A stretch of DNA of 45,491 nt, taken from positions 1 to 45,491 of the forward strand of contig NZ_JAVLBQ010000024.1 of NCBI RefSeq assembly GCF_031581265.1. The letters are read 5' to 3'. Shown piece after piece: positions 25,985 to 33,627 of the stretch. The notes beneath the pieces are model-generated. The model worked only from the letters and a program-made list of their open reading frames with translations, did not search any database and had not been told where the DNA came from. The stretch comes from Gracilimonas sp031581265. GTDB lineage: Bacteria; Bacteroidota; Rhodothermia; Balneolales; Balneolaceae. Each line of letters opens with the position of its first letter. Position 1 is the stretch's first letter. The position numbers and the translations under genes are program-made.

Positions 25985-26108
25985 CACTCTTTATTAAGGT
26001 ATATAATATAGTATCGAGTTTAAGTCGATTTTCATTTCAGGTAATTATCAGAATTTGTATGTTTGAAAGCATCAAAAATTTATTCTTAACCATCTATACC
26101 CGTAACTC

Positions 26109-26669
26109 TTGAAATCATTATCTGTTCAAAGCTTAATTGTTTCTTTTTTGAGCCTGATGGCTTTTTGGTATATCATGAGTGGCTTCTTTGATATTACTCA
26201 TACCATTATGGGGGTTATCAGTGTGGGTATTGTAATGGCGATCAATTATAAGTTGAAGTCGCATTCCTTTTTCGCCGGTGAAACAGACATTATTAAGGAT
26301 CTGCGTTTTTTATATGTCCCCTACTATTTTGGATGGCTTTTATTGCAGATTGTTATCTCAGGGATTCAAGTTGCCAAAATTTTATTGAGCCCTTCTTTAC
26401 CTATCGAGACTTCAGTAGTCCGTTTTAAAGTCGATTTCCCCAATCCCCATTGCAAAATGATTTTAGGAAATTCAATTACACTCACACCGGGAACGCTTAC
26501 GGTAGACATCAACGGGGATGAATTTATCGTTCATGCAATTTCGCCGGTTTCATTCGAAGGCATAGCCAGTGATACTATGCCTCAAAAAGTTTTAAAATTG
26601 TTTACCACTGATATTCAACCGGTAGTCTCAGATTTTAAAGTACTGCAAAGTAAGGAGGAACTGAGCTGA
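26109..26669 (+). CDS. mnhE: Na+/H+ antiporter subunit E (MrpE/MbhA-like)
   Basis: This 186-residue membrane protein has N-terminal helices (about 5-25, 29-47 and 66-92) and a cytoplasmic C-terminal domain with K-M-I-L-G-N-S-I-T-L-T-P-G-T-L-T-V-D, the typical MrpE signature. The start is a TTG at 26109 (KSLSVQSLIVSF). It is the first gene of an eleven-gene Mrp operon. Its stop overlaps the mnhF ATG (TGATG). MrpE is needed for assembly of the Mrp complex, which exchanges Na+ for H+. Confidence 0.93.
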   Translation: MKSLSVQSLIVSFLSLMAFWYIMSGFFDITHTIMGVISVGIVMAINYKLKSHSFFAGETDIIKDLRFLYVPYYFGWLLLQIVISGIQVAKILLSPSLPIETSVVRFKVDFPNPHCKMILGNSITLTPGTLTVDINGDEFIVHAISPVSFEGIASDTMPQKVLKLFTTDIQPVVSDFKVLQSKEELS

Positions 26670-26950
26670 TGGAATCCTTTTTCCTATATAGTGCTGTTAT
26701 TTTAACTGCTATTATTGCCGTTCCTGCCTATCGTGTTGTAAAAGGGCCTACAGTTTTTGACCGGCTGGTTGGAACCAATGCCATAGCCACTAAAACTATT
26801 GTATTGATCTGCCTGATCGGTTATGTATTCGATCGAATCGGTATGTTTATTGATATCACTCTCGCTTATGCCATTCTTGGTTTTGTGGGTTCTCTGGTGA
26901 TTGCAAAATATTTCTCCTCCGATAATGTAAACTTGCGCTTCGATGATTGA
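26669..26950 (+). CDS. mnhF: Na+/H+ antiporter subunit F (MrpF/MbhB-like)
   Basis: This 93-residue protein has three transmembrane helices and the family motif Y-R-V-V-K-G-P-T-V-F-D-R-L-V-G-T-N near residue 22, then an acidic residue in the middle helix region (F-I-D-I-T-L-A-Y-A). The ATG at 26669 overlaps the mnhE stop. A GGAGG sequence lies 10 nt upstream, which is a rather canonical Shine-Dalgarno for this lineage. It overlaps mnhG by 8 bp. Confidence 0.94.
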   Translation: MESFFLYSAVILTAIIAVPAYRVVKGPTVFDRLVGTNAIATKTIVLICLIGYVFDRIGMFIDITLAYAILGFVGSLVIAKYFSSDNVNLRFDD

Positions 26951-27272
26951 TATAACCTCCATATTGACCATAGTTTTTGTAGCGGCCGGTATTTTCTTTT
27001 TACTGATTGGAAGCGTTGGCATTATTCGTCTGCCTGACTTTTACTCACGCACTCATGCCACCAGTAAAAGTGATACGCTGGGAATGATGCTGGTGATTAT
27101 AGGTCTCATCATATTTGAAGGATTGACCATCAACAGTGGAAAACTATTTTTGATTCTATTATTTATCCTGTTGGCAAATCCCGTAGGTGCACATGCCTTA
27201 GCCCGAGCTGCTTTACACGCAGGATTGAAGCCTACTTTGAACAAGAAAAATGAAGAAACCAACGACAGCTGA
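26943..27272 (+). CDS. mnhG: Na+/H+ antiporter subunit G (MrpG/MbhC-like)
   Basis: This 109-residue protein has three helices and the MrpG signature G-I-I-R-L-P-D-F-Y-S-R-T-H-A-T-S-K-S-D-T-L-G near residues 26-46, followed by N-P-V-G-A-H-A-L-A-R-A-A. It is a small structural subunit of the Mrp complex. Its ATG at 26943 overlaps mnhF, and its last base overlaps the next gene's ATG. Confidence 0.95.
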   Translation: MIDITSILTIVFVAAGIFFLLIGSVGIIRLPDFYSRTHATSKSDTLGMMLVIIGLIIFEGLTINSGKLFLILLFILLANPVGAHALARAALHAGLKPTLNKKNEETNDS

Positions 27273-27517
27273 TGTTCTGGGAACTTGAACTCATATTATT
27301 CATCTTTTTATTGATAACAGCTGTTATTGCGCTGGAATCAAAGGATTTGCTGGTTGCAGCAGTCATGTTGACTGCATTCAGTTTTCTCATGGCTTTATTA
27401 TTTACCACCATGGGCGCCGTTGATGTAGGATTTACAGAAGCCGTTGTTGGCGCCGGGGTAACCGGAATTTTGTTAGTCGTCGCAATTTATCAAACCACTT
27501 ATACAACAGAAGATTGA
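27272..27517 (+). CDS. MbhD-like subunit (DUF4040; MrpA C-terminal part)
   Basis: This 81-residue protein has three helices and the conserved V-D-V-G-F-T-E-A-V-V-G-A-G-V-T-G near residues 50-65. In classical Mrp operons this segment is the C-terminal part of the large MrpA. Here it is a free-standing gene, as in archaeal Mbh/Mrp modules (MbhD). The start overlaps mnhG by one base. The stop overlaps the next start (TTGA). The retained Glu in T-E-A-V lies in the proton-path region of this family. Confidence 0.88.
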   Translation: MFWELELILFIFLLITAVIALESKDLLVAAVMLTAFSFLMALLFTTMGAVDVGFTEAVVGAGVTGILLVVAIYQTTYTTED

Positions 27518-27834
27518 AGTACCTTAAATTACTTTTAATCATAGCGTTTACTCTTGTGCTACTTTTTGCGGCATCGGATTTGCCGTATCGTGGAAATCCC
27601 GATAATCAAATGAATCAAGAAGTAAGCATGACCGGAACGGAAGTACCCGGTAACTACTACATTCAAGAGGCTTACAACGATGCCCACACCCCTAACATCG
27701 TTACTGTAATATTGGGCGATTATCGTAGTATTGATACGCTGGGAGAACAAATTGTGATCTTTACCGCAGGACTCATCGTATTTCTGTTACTAAGAAACCG
27801 AAAGGAAGAGGAAGGAGAAGATAATGACAAATAG
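27514..27834 (+). CDS. MbhE-like subunit (MrpA C-terminal/MrpB N-terminal part)
   Basis: This 106-residue protein has an N-terminal helix (about 4-20), a central soluble segment with Y-Y-I-Q-E-A-Y-N-D-A-H-T-P-N-I-V-T-V-I-L-G-D-Y-R, and a second helix (about 78-95). The N-I-V-T-V-I-L-G-D-Y-R-x-x-D-T-L-G-E motif is characteristic of this family. The start is a TTG at 27514 that overlaps the preceding stop by 4 bp. The C-terminus is acidic (EEEGEDND) and overlaps mnhB. Confidence 0.85.
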   Translation: MKYLKLLLIIAFTLVLLFAASDLPYRGNPDNQMNQEVSMTGTEVPGNYYIQEAYNDAHTPNIVTVILGDYRSIDTLGEQIVIFTAGLIVFLLLRNRKEEEGEDNDK

Positions 27835-28264
27835 ATCTCCAAGCCCAATCATTTTATATGGAACCCGGTTTTTGAGCCCATACATCATGGTATTTGGGTT
27901 TTATGTGATCTTCCACGGACATTATTCTCCAGGTGGAGGATTCCAGGGTGGAACTTTGTTGGCGGCCTCCCTATTGTTGATTCGAATTGCCAGCGGCACC
28001 CAAATTGCGAGTCTTCAATTCAAAGATTATTTGGCAACTCCCTATGCCGCACTCGGTGTCTTGATCTATTTTGGAACCGGACTGGTAGCCATAATTACAG
28101 GTGGATATTTCCTTGACTATGAACAACTACCCATACCGGGTCTTGAAGCCGCCGACTTACGTTACTGGGGCATTTTGATCATCGAATTAGGAATTGGACT
28201 CACCGTAATGACCGTCCTTGTTTTGATTTACGATAACATGGTTAAAGGAGAATACTATGCTTGA
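27824..28264 (+). CDS. mnhB: Na+/H+ antiporter subunit B (MrpB/MbhF-like)
   Basis: This 146-residue membrane protein has four helices and the signature F-H-G-H-Y-S-P-G-G-G-F-Q-G-G near residues 28-41, diagnostic of MrpB. It also has Y-W-G-I-L-I-I-E-L-G-I-G with a conserved Glu. The ATG at 27824 overlaps the MbhE-like gene by 11 bp. GGAG lies a few bases upstream. Its stop overlaps mnhC. Confidence 0.95.
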   Translation: MTNRSPSPIILYGTRFLSPYIMVFGFYVIFHGHYSPGGGFQGGTLLAASLLLIRIASGTQIASLQFKDYLATPYAALGVLIYFGTGLVAIITGGYFLDYEQLPIPGLEAADLRYWGILIIELGIGLTVMTVLVLIYDNMVKGEYYA

Positions 28265-28625
28265 TTTCTTTCTGGGACATTATGCGTATTGGTTTACGAT
28301 CATCCTTTTAGCCATCGGTTTATACGGAATGCTGATGAAAAAGAATTTGGTGAAAAAAACCATCGGGCTGTCCATTTTTCAGGCCGGTGTGATCTTATTT
28401 TTTGTATCTGTAGCCATGAAGGAAGGAGCTACCGTGCCTGTTAAAGCCTACGGACTTCCTGTCAGTGAAGCAGCCAATTATATGAACGCCTTACCTCACA
28501 CTTTGATGCTTACCGCTATTGTAGTGGGTGTAGCAACGTTGGGTGTGGCATTCGCACTGATTATCAATATTTACAATCGCTACGGCACCCTCAACGAAGA
28601 AGAACTTTTAGATAAGATTCAATGA
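28257..28625 (+). CDS. mnhC: Na+/H+ antiporter subunit C (MrpC/MbhG-like, NuoK-related)
   Basis: This 122-residue protein has three helices and is related to NuoK. It has G-L-Y-G-M-L-M-K-K-N-L-V-K-K-T-I-G-L-S-I-F-Q near residues 20-42 and the later N-A-L-P-H-T-L-M-L-T-A-I-V-V-G-V-A motif. The ATG at 28257 overlaps the mnhB stop, and AAAGGAG lies just upstream. Its stop overlaps the next ATG (ATGA). Confidence 0.95.
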   Translation: MLDFFLGHYAYWFTIILLAIGLYGMLMKKNLVKKTIGLSIFQAGVILFFVSVAMKEGATVPVKAYGLPVSEAANYMNALPHTLMLTAIVVGVATLGVAFALIINIYNRYGTLNEEELLDKIQ

Positions 28626-30115
28626 TCGGATCCGAAATACCGGCGTTAATACCCGTCACATACATCTTGTTTGCGATTCTGATTCCAGTGATTGGGCTCT
28701 GGAAGCGTGAGATCGTCTGGCACCTCAGTCTGCTCGGTACCGGTATTGCTACCTTGTTCTCTGCCTGGGGAATGATGCACCTCATCCAAACCGGTGAGAC
28801 TATCCGTTATTTTTTTGGTGGATGGATGCCTCCGGTCGGAATCGAATTTGTGTATGATGGCTTAGCCGCTTTCATCGTATTAGTTATCAACGCCATTGCC
28901 TTTTTAGTGCTCATTCATTCCAAAGAAATCAGCAAGGTTGAATTCCCCGGAAAGAAAATGGCCTACTACACCGTATCCATGCTGCTGATGCTCGGCTTCA
29001 ACGGGATGGTACTCACCGGCGACCTTTTCAACCTTTACGTATTTCTCGAAATTTCCTCCCTCTCCAGTTATGCATTGATTGCCATTGGAGAGAAACGTGC
29101 TCCTTATGCCGCTTTTAGGTATTTGATTATTGGAACTGTGGGTGGTTCGCTTTATTTATTGGGCGTTGGATTTTTATATACCGTCACCGGTACGCTGAAT
29201 ATCATTGACATGCACGAGATGCTGCCAATGGTGATTGGACATTCTTCGGTAATCGCAGCACTTATTTTAATGATAGTCGGTGTTGGGGTGAAAGCTGCTT
29301 TATTCCCACTACACGGATGGCTGCCGGATTCTTATACCTTTGCATCTTCAACCTCTTCTGCTTTGATCGCTCCCATCGGGACAAAAGTAGCGGCGTATAT
29401 TTTATTCAGAGTCGTACTGTTTTTATTTGGGGTTGAATTGATCGACGAGCAACTCCCGGTCACTACTATCATTGGAGTTTTTGCAGGAATTGGAATTCTG
29501 TACGGTTCCATCATGGCCATCGCACAAAGTGAATTAAAGAAAATGCTGGCATATAGCTCGGTTTCACAGATTGGCTACATTATCATGGGAATCAGCTTGG
29601 CCAATCCGTTTGGGTTTATTGGAGCCGTGCTGCACATTTTAAATCACGCCATGATGAAGGCTCTGCTCTTTCTCGTTTCCGGAAGTATGAGGCTTAAAGA
29701 AGGACATTCCCTCATTACGAAATTTGATAACAGCTATCGCAAGAAGTACCCGTGGACGATGGCGGCTTTTACCACTGCGGCAATTTCCATGGTCGGTCTT
29801 CCCCCACTTGCCGGATTCTTTTCCAAATGGTACCTGGCACTGGGAACCATCGATAACAGCAACTGGCTGTTACTTGCCGTCATTTTGATCAGTTCACTGC
29901 TGAACGCCGTGTATTTCTTTCGAATTTTAGAAAAAGTATATCTGAACAATCCCGAAACGGAATCATCCGAAGAAACCGAAATTCTCGAACAAGATGAAGT
30001 CGGCTTCAGCATGATGTTCCCTATGGCCGTGATGGCGACCGGGCTATTATTGGTAGGTATTTTTAACGCCTATATCGTAAATGTAATTTTCACCATGTTT
30101 CCGGCAGGATTTTAA
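28622..30115 (+). CDS. mnhD: Na+/H+ antiporter subunit D (MrpD/MbhH-like, NuoN/M-related)
   Basis: This 497-residue polytopic protein carries the Proton_antipo_M domain. Ion-path residues are present: Glu in V-F-L-E-I-S-S-L, the TM7 Lys in G-V-G-V-K-A-A-L-F-P-L-H-G-W-L-P, and the TM8 Lys in G-T-K-V-A-A-Y. The K-K-M-L-A-Y-S-S-V-S-Q-I-G-Y signature follows. It is the main antiporter subunit of this Mrp complex. It overlaps mnhC by 4 bp and is followed after 14 bp by a second subunit of the same fold. Confidence 0.94.
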   Translation: MIGSEIPALIPVTYILFAILIPVIGLWKREIVWHLSLLGTGIATLFSAWGMMHLIQTGETIRYFFGGWMPPVGIEFVYDGLAAFIVLVINAIAFLVLIHSKEISKVEFPGKKMAYYTVSMLLMLGFNGMVLTGDLFNLYVFLEISSLSSYALIAIGEKRAPYAAFRYLIIGTVGGSLYLLGVGFLYTVTGTLNIIDMHEMLPMVIGHSSVIAALILMIVGVGVKAALFPLHGWLPDSYTFASSTSSALIAPIGTKVAAYILFRVVLFLFGVELIDEQLPVTTIIGVFAGIGILYGSIMAIAQSELKKMLAYSSVSQIGYIIMGISLANPFGFIGAVLHILNHAMMKALLFLVSGSMRLKEGHSLITKFDNSYRKKYPWTMAAFTTAAISMVGLPPLAGFFSKWYLALGTIDNSNWLLLAVILISSLLNAVYFFRILEKVYLNNPETESSEETEILEQDEVGFSMMFPMAVMATGLLLVGIFNAYIVNVIFTMFPAGF

Positions 30116-30129
30116 ATAGATAAATAACG

Positions 30130-31614
30130 ATGGATCTTACGTACATCCCTTTATATGCTGTTTTGGTATCGCTGGCTGCAGTGCCGTTCATCTTGCTGAG
30201 TTCGAAAAAACCGAATCTCCGTGAGTTCTGGACAATCCTTGCCGGAGTGATCAAATTCCTGCTGGTGCTTACGTTACTGCCCTCAGCACTTGAAGGAAAT
30301 ACCATTGAACTGGAGCTGCTTGAAATTGCCCCGAACCTACCACTGGTGCTCAAAGCAGATACTTTCGGCGTATTTTTTGCACTCATTGCCTCCGGACTTT
30401 GGATCTTTACTTCTTTCTATTCTATCGGATATATGCGGGGTCACCACGAGAAAAAGCAGACCCGCTACTTTGCCAGCTTTGCTATTTGTTTGAGTTCCAC
30501 CATCGGCATCGCCTTTTCCGGCAACCTGTTGACCTTTATCATTTTTTACGAGATGCTGACGTTAGCTACTTACCCACTGGTTATCCACAGTGAAACCAAA
30601 AAGGGTATTGCAGCCGGGCGCAAGTATTTAACCTACACTTTAACGGCCGGACTACTATTAATCGCCGCTGCTGGAATTACCTATTCGCTCACCGGAACCC
30701 TTGACTTTCAGGCCGGTGGAATCTTTGAAGGCGTTGAGCTCTCCCAAACCATGGCTGTGACCATCTTCATTTTATTTCTGGGTGGCGTTGGAGTGAAAGC
30801 CGGTATCATGCCGCTGCATAGCTGGCTTCCTTCTGCAATGGCGGCTCCGACTCCCGTTAGTGCCTTACTTCACGCCGTAGCCGTGGTAAAATCCGGTGTT
30901 TTCGGGGTGATCCGAGTGGTTGGATTTATTTTTGGCCCCGAGGTAATGGCGGAATTCGGCCTTAATGAAATTTTGATGGTACTTGCCGGAATTACCGTAA
31001 TCGTGGCTTCTCTCCTCGCCTTTGCACAAGATAATTTGAAACGCCGACTGGCATACTCTACGGTAGGACACCTTTCCTATATCGTATTGGGAGTTGCCCT
31101 TTTGACTGAAACAGGTCTGATCGGAAGTATTATGCATATTTCCTTTCACGCCACCATGAAGATCACCCTCTTCTTCTGTGCTGGAGCCATTATGGTTAAT
31201 CTTCATAAAAAGAATATCAGCGACCTCAACGGAATTGCCAAAGTGATGCCGTGGACTATGGCCGCTTTTGTAATTGGATCCATGGGGCTGGCCGGAATTC
31301 CCCCTGTAAACGGATTTGTAAGTAAATGGTATCTCGCTACCGGAGCACTGGAAGGTGGAATGATGCTCCCCGTGATTATATTAGTGATCAGCGGTTTGTT
31401 AAACGTGGGATATTTCTTCCCCATCATTCACCGTGCGTATTTCCGGAAAGGCGGCCCTGAGTTGGAAGGCCACACAGAAGCCTCCCCATTTATGGTAGTT
31501 CCGTTATTCAGCACGGCCGTTCTATCCATTTTATTTGGATTGAATCCCGATCTGTTCTTCAATTTCTTTGATATGGCCACTTCAGTAGCATCCACAATTT
31601 TTAATCGATTGTAA
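30130..31614 (+). CDS. second MrpD/NuoL-type antiporter subunit
   Basis: This 494-residue protein of the same fold keeps Glu in F-Y-E-M-L-T-L, the TM7 Lys in G-V-K-A-G-I-M-P-L-H-S-W-L-P, and the TM8 Lys in V-V-K-S-G-V-F. It also has L-K-R-R-L-A-Y-S-T-V-G-H-L. The A-A-P-T-P-V-S-A-L-L-H-A segment is of the NuoL/MrpA type, so it may stand in for the missing N-terminal part of MrpA. It lies 14 bp after mnhD and 2 bp before the 71-residue gene, so it is in the same operon. Confidence 0.92.
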   Translation: MDLTYIPLYAVLVSLAAVPFILLSSKKPNLREFWTILAGVIKFLLVLTLLPSALEGNTIELELLEIAPNLPLVLKADTFGVFFALIASGLWIFTSFYSIGYMRGHHEKKQTRYFASFAICLSSTIGIAFSGNLLTFIIFYEMLTLATYPLVIHSETKKGIAAGRKYLTYTLTAGLLLIAAAGITYSLTGTLDFQAGGIFEGVELSQTMAVTIFILFLGGVGVKAGIMPLHSWLPSAMAAPTPVSALLHAVAVVKSGVFGVIRVVGFIFGPEVMAEFGLNEILMVLAGITVIVASLLAFAQDNLKRRLAYSTVGHLSYIVLGVALLTETGLIGSIMHISFHATMKITLFFCAGAIMVNLHKKNISDLNGIAKVMPWTMAAFVIGSMGLAGIPPVNGFVSKWYLATGALEGGMMLPVIILVISGLLNVGYFFPIIHRAYFRKGGPELEGHTEASPFMVVPLFSTAVLSILFGLNPDLFFNFFDMATSVASTIFNRL

Positions 31615-31616
31615 TT

Positions 31617-31832
31617 ATGAAAAACTGGCATTGGATAGCACTTGGTGTTTTACTTATTACAAGCCTGATCCTGGAGTTCACATATTTGGCGGATTATGCC
31701 TCCCATTGGTGGAATCATGTTCCGGCATTTTATGCACTTTGGGGCGGACTCGGATGTGTAGCTTTGATTTTCATTTCCAAAGGATTAGGCAAAATTTTCA
31801 TCTTAAGCGACGAAGACTATTATGATGCTTGA
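31617..31832 (+). CDS. small membrane protein of the mrp operon
   Basis: This 71-residue protein has two helices (about 5-22 and 36-54) separated by a tryptophan-rich segment, H-W-W-N-H-V-P-A-F-Y-A-L-W-G-G. It has an acidic C-terminus (LSDEDYYDA). I do not recognise an established family. It begins 2 bp after the second antiporter subunit and overlaps the third by 11 bp, so it is translated as part of the operon. A small accessory subunit of the complex is the likeliest role. Confidence 0.82.
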   Translation: MKNWHWIALGVLLITSLILEFTYLADYASHWWNHVPAFYALWGGLGCVALIFISKGLGKIFILSDEDYYDA

Positions 31833-33549
31833 GCTTCTTTCTGTCCCTGCTGTTATTCTTATTTTAGGAGCTTTTGTGCTTCCATTACTACCGGAGCGTG
31901 CCCGAAATACAGCCTTCTTGATTTTCCCGATCATGGCTTTGGCTTTGATTTGGACTATGCCGGAAGGAAACCTGCTTCAAACCTCCTTTGCCAGTTATGA
32001 ATTAGAACTGTTGGCTGTAGATGGATTAAGCCGAATTTTTGGGATTATTTTTGCTCTTATTACCCTCATTGGGGGTATTTATGCGTTTCACATTAAAGAT
32101 CTTGGACAGCAAAGTTCAGCTCTTGCTTATGCAGGTGGTGCTTTAGGAGTTACATTTGCAGGGGATTTCTTCACGCTGTTTATCTTCTGGGAAATTATGG
32201 CCGCGGCTTCTTCTTACCTGATTTGGGCACGGGAAACCCAAGAATCCGATAAAGCAGGAATGCGCTATTTGCTGGTGCATATTTTTGGCGGGGGATTATT
32301 GTTTACAGGAATTTTATTACATCTCAGTAGCGGTGGTTCCTTATATATCGAGAGTATTGAACCTGCCTACACAACAGCCAACATTTTCATGCTTTTGGGA
32401 GTGGCACTTAATACCGCTGTTCCACCGCTTCACGCGTGGTTAGCAGATGCATATCCAAAAGCTACTATTACAGGTGCAGTTTTCATGTGCGCGTTGACAA
32501 CCAAATCTGCCGTGTACGTGATGATACGACTTTTCCCCGGATGGGAAATCCTTATTTGGGTAGGAGTGATCATGGCTATCTATGGAACTATTTATGCCCT
32601 GCTCGCCAACGACATTCGTGAAATCCTGGCCTACAGTATTATCAGTCAGATCGGTTATATGGTAACGGCTATCGGTATTGGCAGTGAGCTGGCTCTCAAT
32701 GGTGCAACCGCTCACGCTTTCAACCACATTGTGTATAAATCACTTCTATTTATGGTAGCCGGAGCAGTCATTTATTCAACCGGAACCAGTAAACTCAGTG
32801 AGCTTGGTGGATTTGCGAAGAAAATGCCGCTGATTATTGGTCTCTATATGGTCGGTGCCCTCTCAATTTCAGGTGCACCTCTTCTTAATGGATTTGTGAG
32901 TAAAACGATGATATCGGGTGCAATGGGTGATGCCCATTTGGAGTGGCCTATATTATCGCTACTCATCGCCACGATAGGAACATTTCTCCATACCGGACTA
33001 AAACTACCCTACTACACTTGGTTTGCTGAAAAGAAAAGTGAATTTGAAGTTTCTTCTATTCCAGCCAACATGAAAGTAGCCATGGGCATCGGGGCTTTCT
33101 TCTGTATTCTTTTTGGAGTAGCACCTAATTTGCTCTACAACCAGCTTCCCTACCCAACCGACTTCCAGCCATTCTCTGTCTATAATTTCGTTGAAATGAC
33201 ACAAATCCTGGTATTGGCTTTTGTTGGATTCTGGTTCTTTAAAAATCATCTGAATGTGGATTCAACTATCTCAATTGATACTGATTGGTTCTACAGAAAG
33301 CCGGCTGGTGTAGTCCGATATGCTTTCGTTAAGATTCCAAATAGGCTGTTTGGGGTTGCAGAGACTGTTTCATTAAAACTTGCAAAGCGTTTATCGGCCG
33401 CGTCCAAGAATCCGATGGACTTGATTTTGCCCTCTTTCACTATGCAAGGTCGTGAAATTAAATCTGACGGTTTCACCGCACCGATAAGTGCTGCTTTAGC
33501 TTTCATCCTTTTCGGATTTTTGATCGCCAGTTTAGTAGTATTGCTTTAA
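31822..33549 (+). CDS. third MrpD/NuoL-type antiporter subunit, TM7 Lys replaced by Asn
   Basis: This 575-residue polytopic protein has the Proton_antipo_M fold. It retains Glu in I-F-W-E-I-M-A-A and the TM8 Lys in T-T-K-S-A-V-Y. Where its paralogues in this window have the TM7 Lys five residues before P-[LF]-[HV], it has Asn197 (L-N-T-A-V-P-P-L-H-A-W-L). A C-terminal amphipathic extension (about 470-555) precedes a final helix, recalling the lateral arm of NuoL. The gene starts with ATGATG at 31822, overlapping the 71-residue gene by 11 bp, and ends the operon. Reduced or altered ion conduction is inference. Confidence 0.9.
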   Translation: MMLELLSVPAVILILGAFVLPLLPERARNTAFLIFPIMALALIWTMPEGNLLQTSFASYELELLAVDGLSRIFGIIFALITLIGGIYAFHIKDLGQQSSALAYAGGALGVTFAGDFFTLFIFWEIMAAASSYLIWARETQESDKAGMRYLLVHIFGGGLLFTGILLHLSSGGSLYIESIEPAYTTANIFMLLGVALNTAVPPLHAWLADAYPKATITGAVFMCALTTKSAVYVMIRLFPGWEILIWVGVIMAIYGTIYALLANDIREILAYSIISQIGYMVTAIGIGSELALNGATAHAFNHIVYKSLLFMVAGAVIYSTGTSKLSELGGFAKKMPLIIGLYMVGALSISGAPLLNGFVSKTMISGAMGDAHLEWPILSLLIATIGTFLHTGLKLPYYTWFAEKKSEFEVSSIPANMKVAMGIGAFFCILFGVAPNLLYNQLPYPTDFQPFSVYNFVEMTQILVLAFVGFWFFKNHLNVDSTISIDTDWFYRKPAGVVRYAFVKIPNRLFGVAETVSLKLAKRLSAASKNPMDLILPSFTMQGREIKSDGFTAPISAALAFILFGFLIASLVVLL

Positions 33550-33627
33550 TCTCGTTTCTTTAATTTCTTCTTGTTTTAGCTTAACTGAACAGGGCTTAAA
33601 GCTTCCCTATCATCAATTATTGAATAA

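Larger units (their letters stand above)
25618..26108. other. intergenic region between divergent lemA and mrp operons
   Basis: These 491 bases separate two divergent operons. They contain the lemA promoter (25649-25681), a palindromic AT-rich repeat element (25756-25816), and the -7 element of the mrp operon (25977-25984). A 66-codon frame at 25912-26112 overlaps the mrp promoter and start, has no recognisable features, and is not called. Confidence 0.65.

Noticed and set aside
25912..26112. 66-codon frame upstream of mnhE
   Set aside because: It covers the predicted mrp -7 element and overlaps the mnhE start, has no family features, and its composition looks like non-coding AT-rich DNA.
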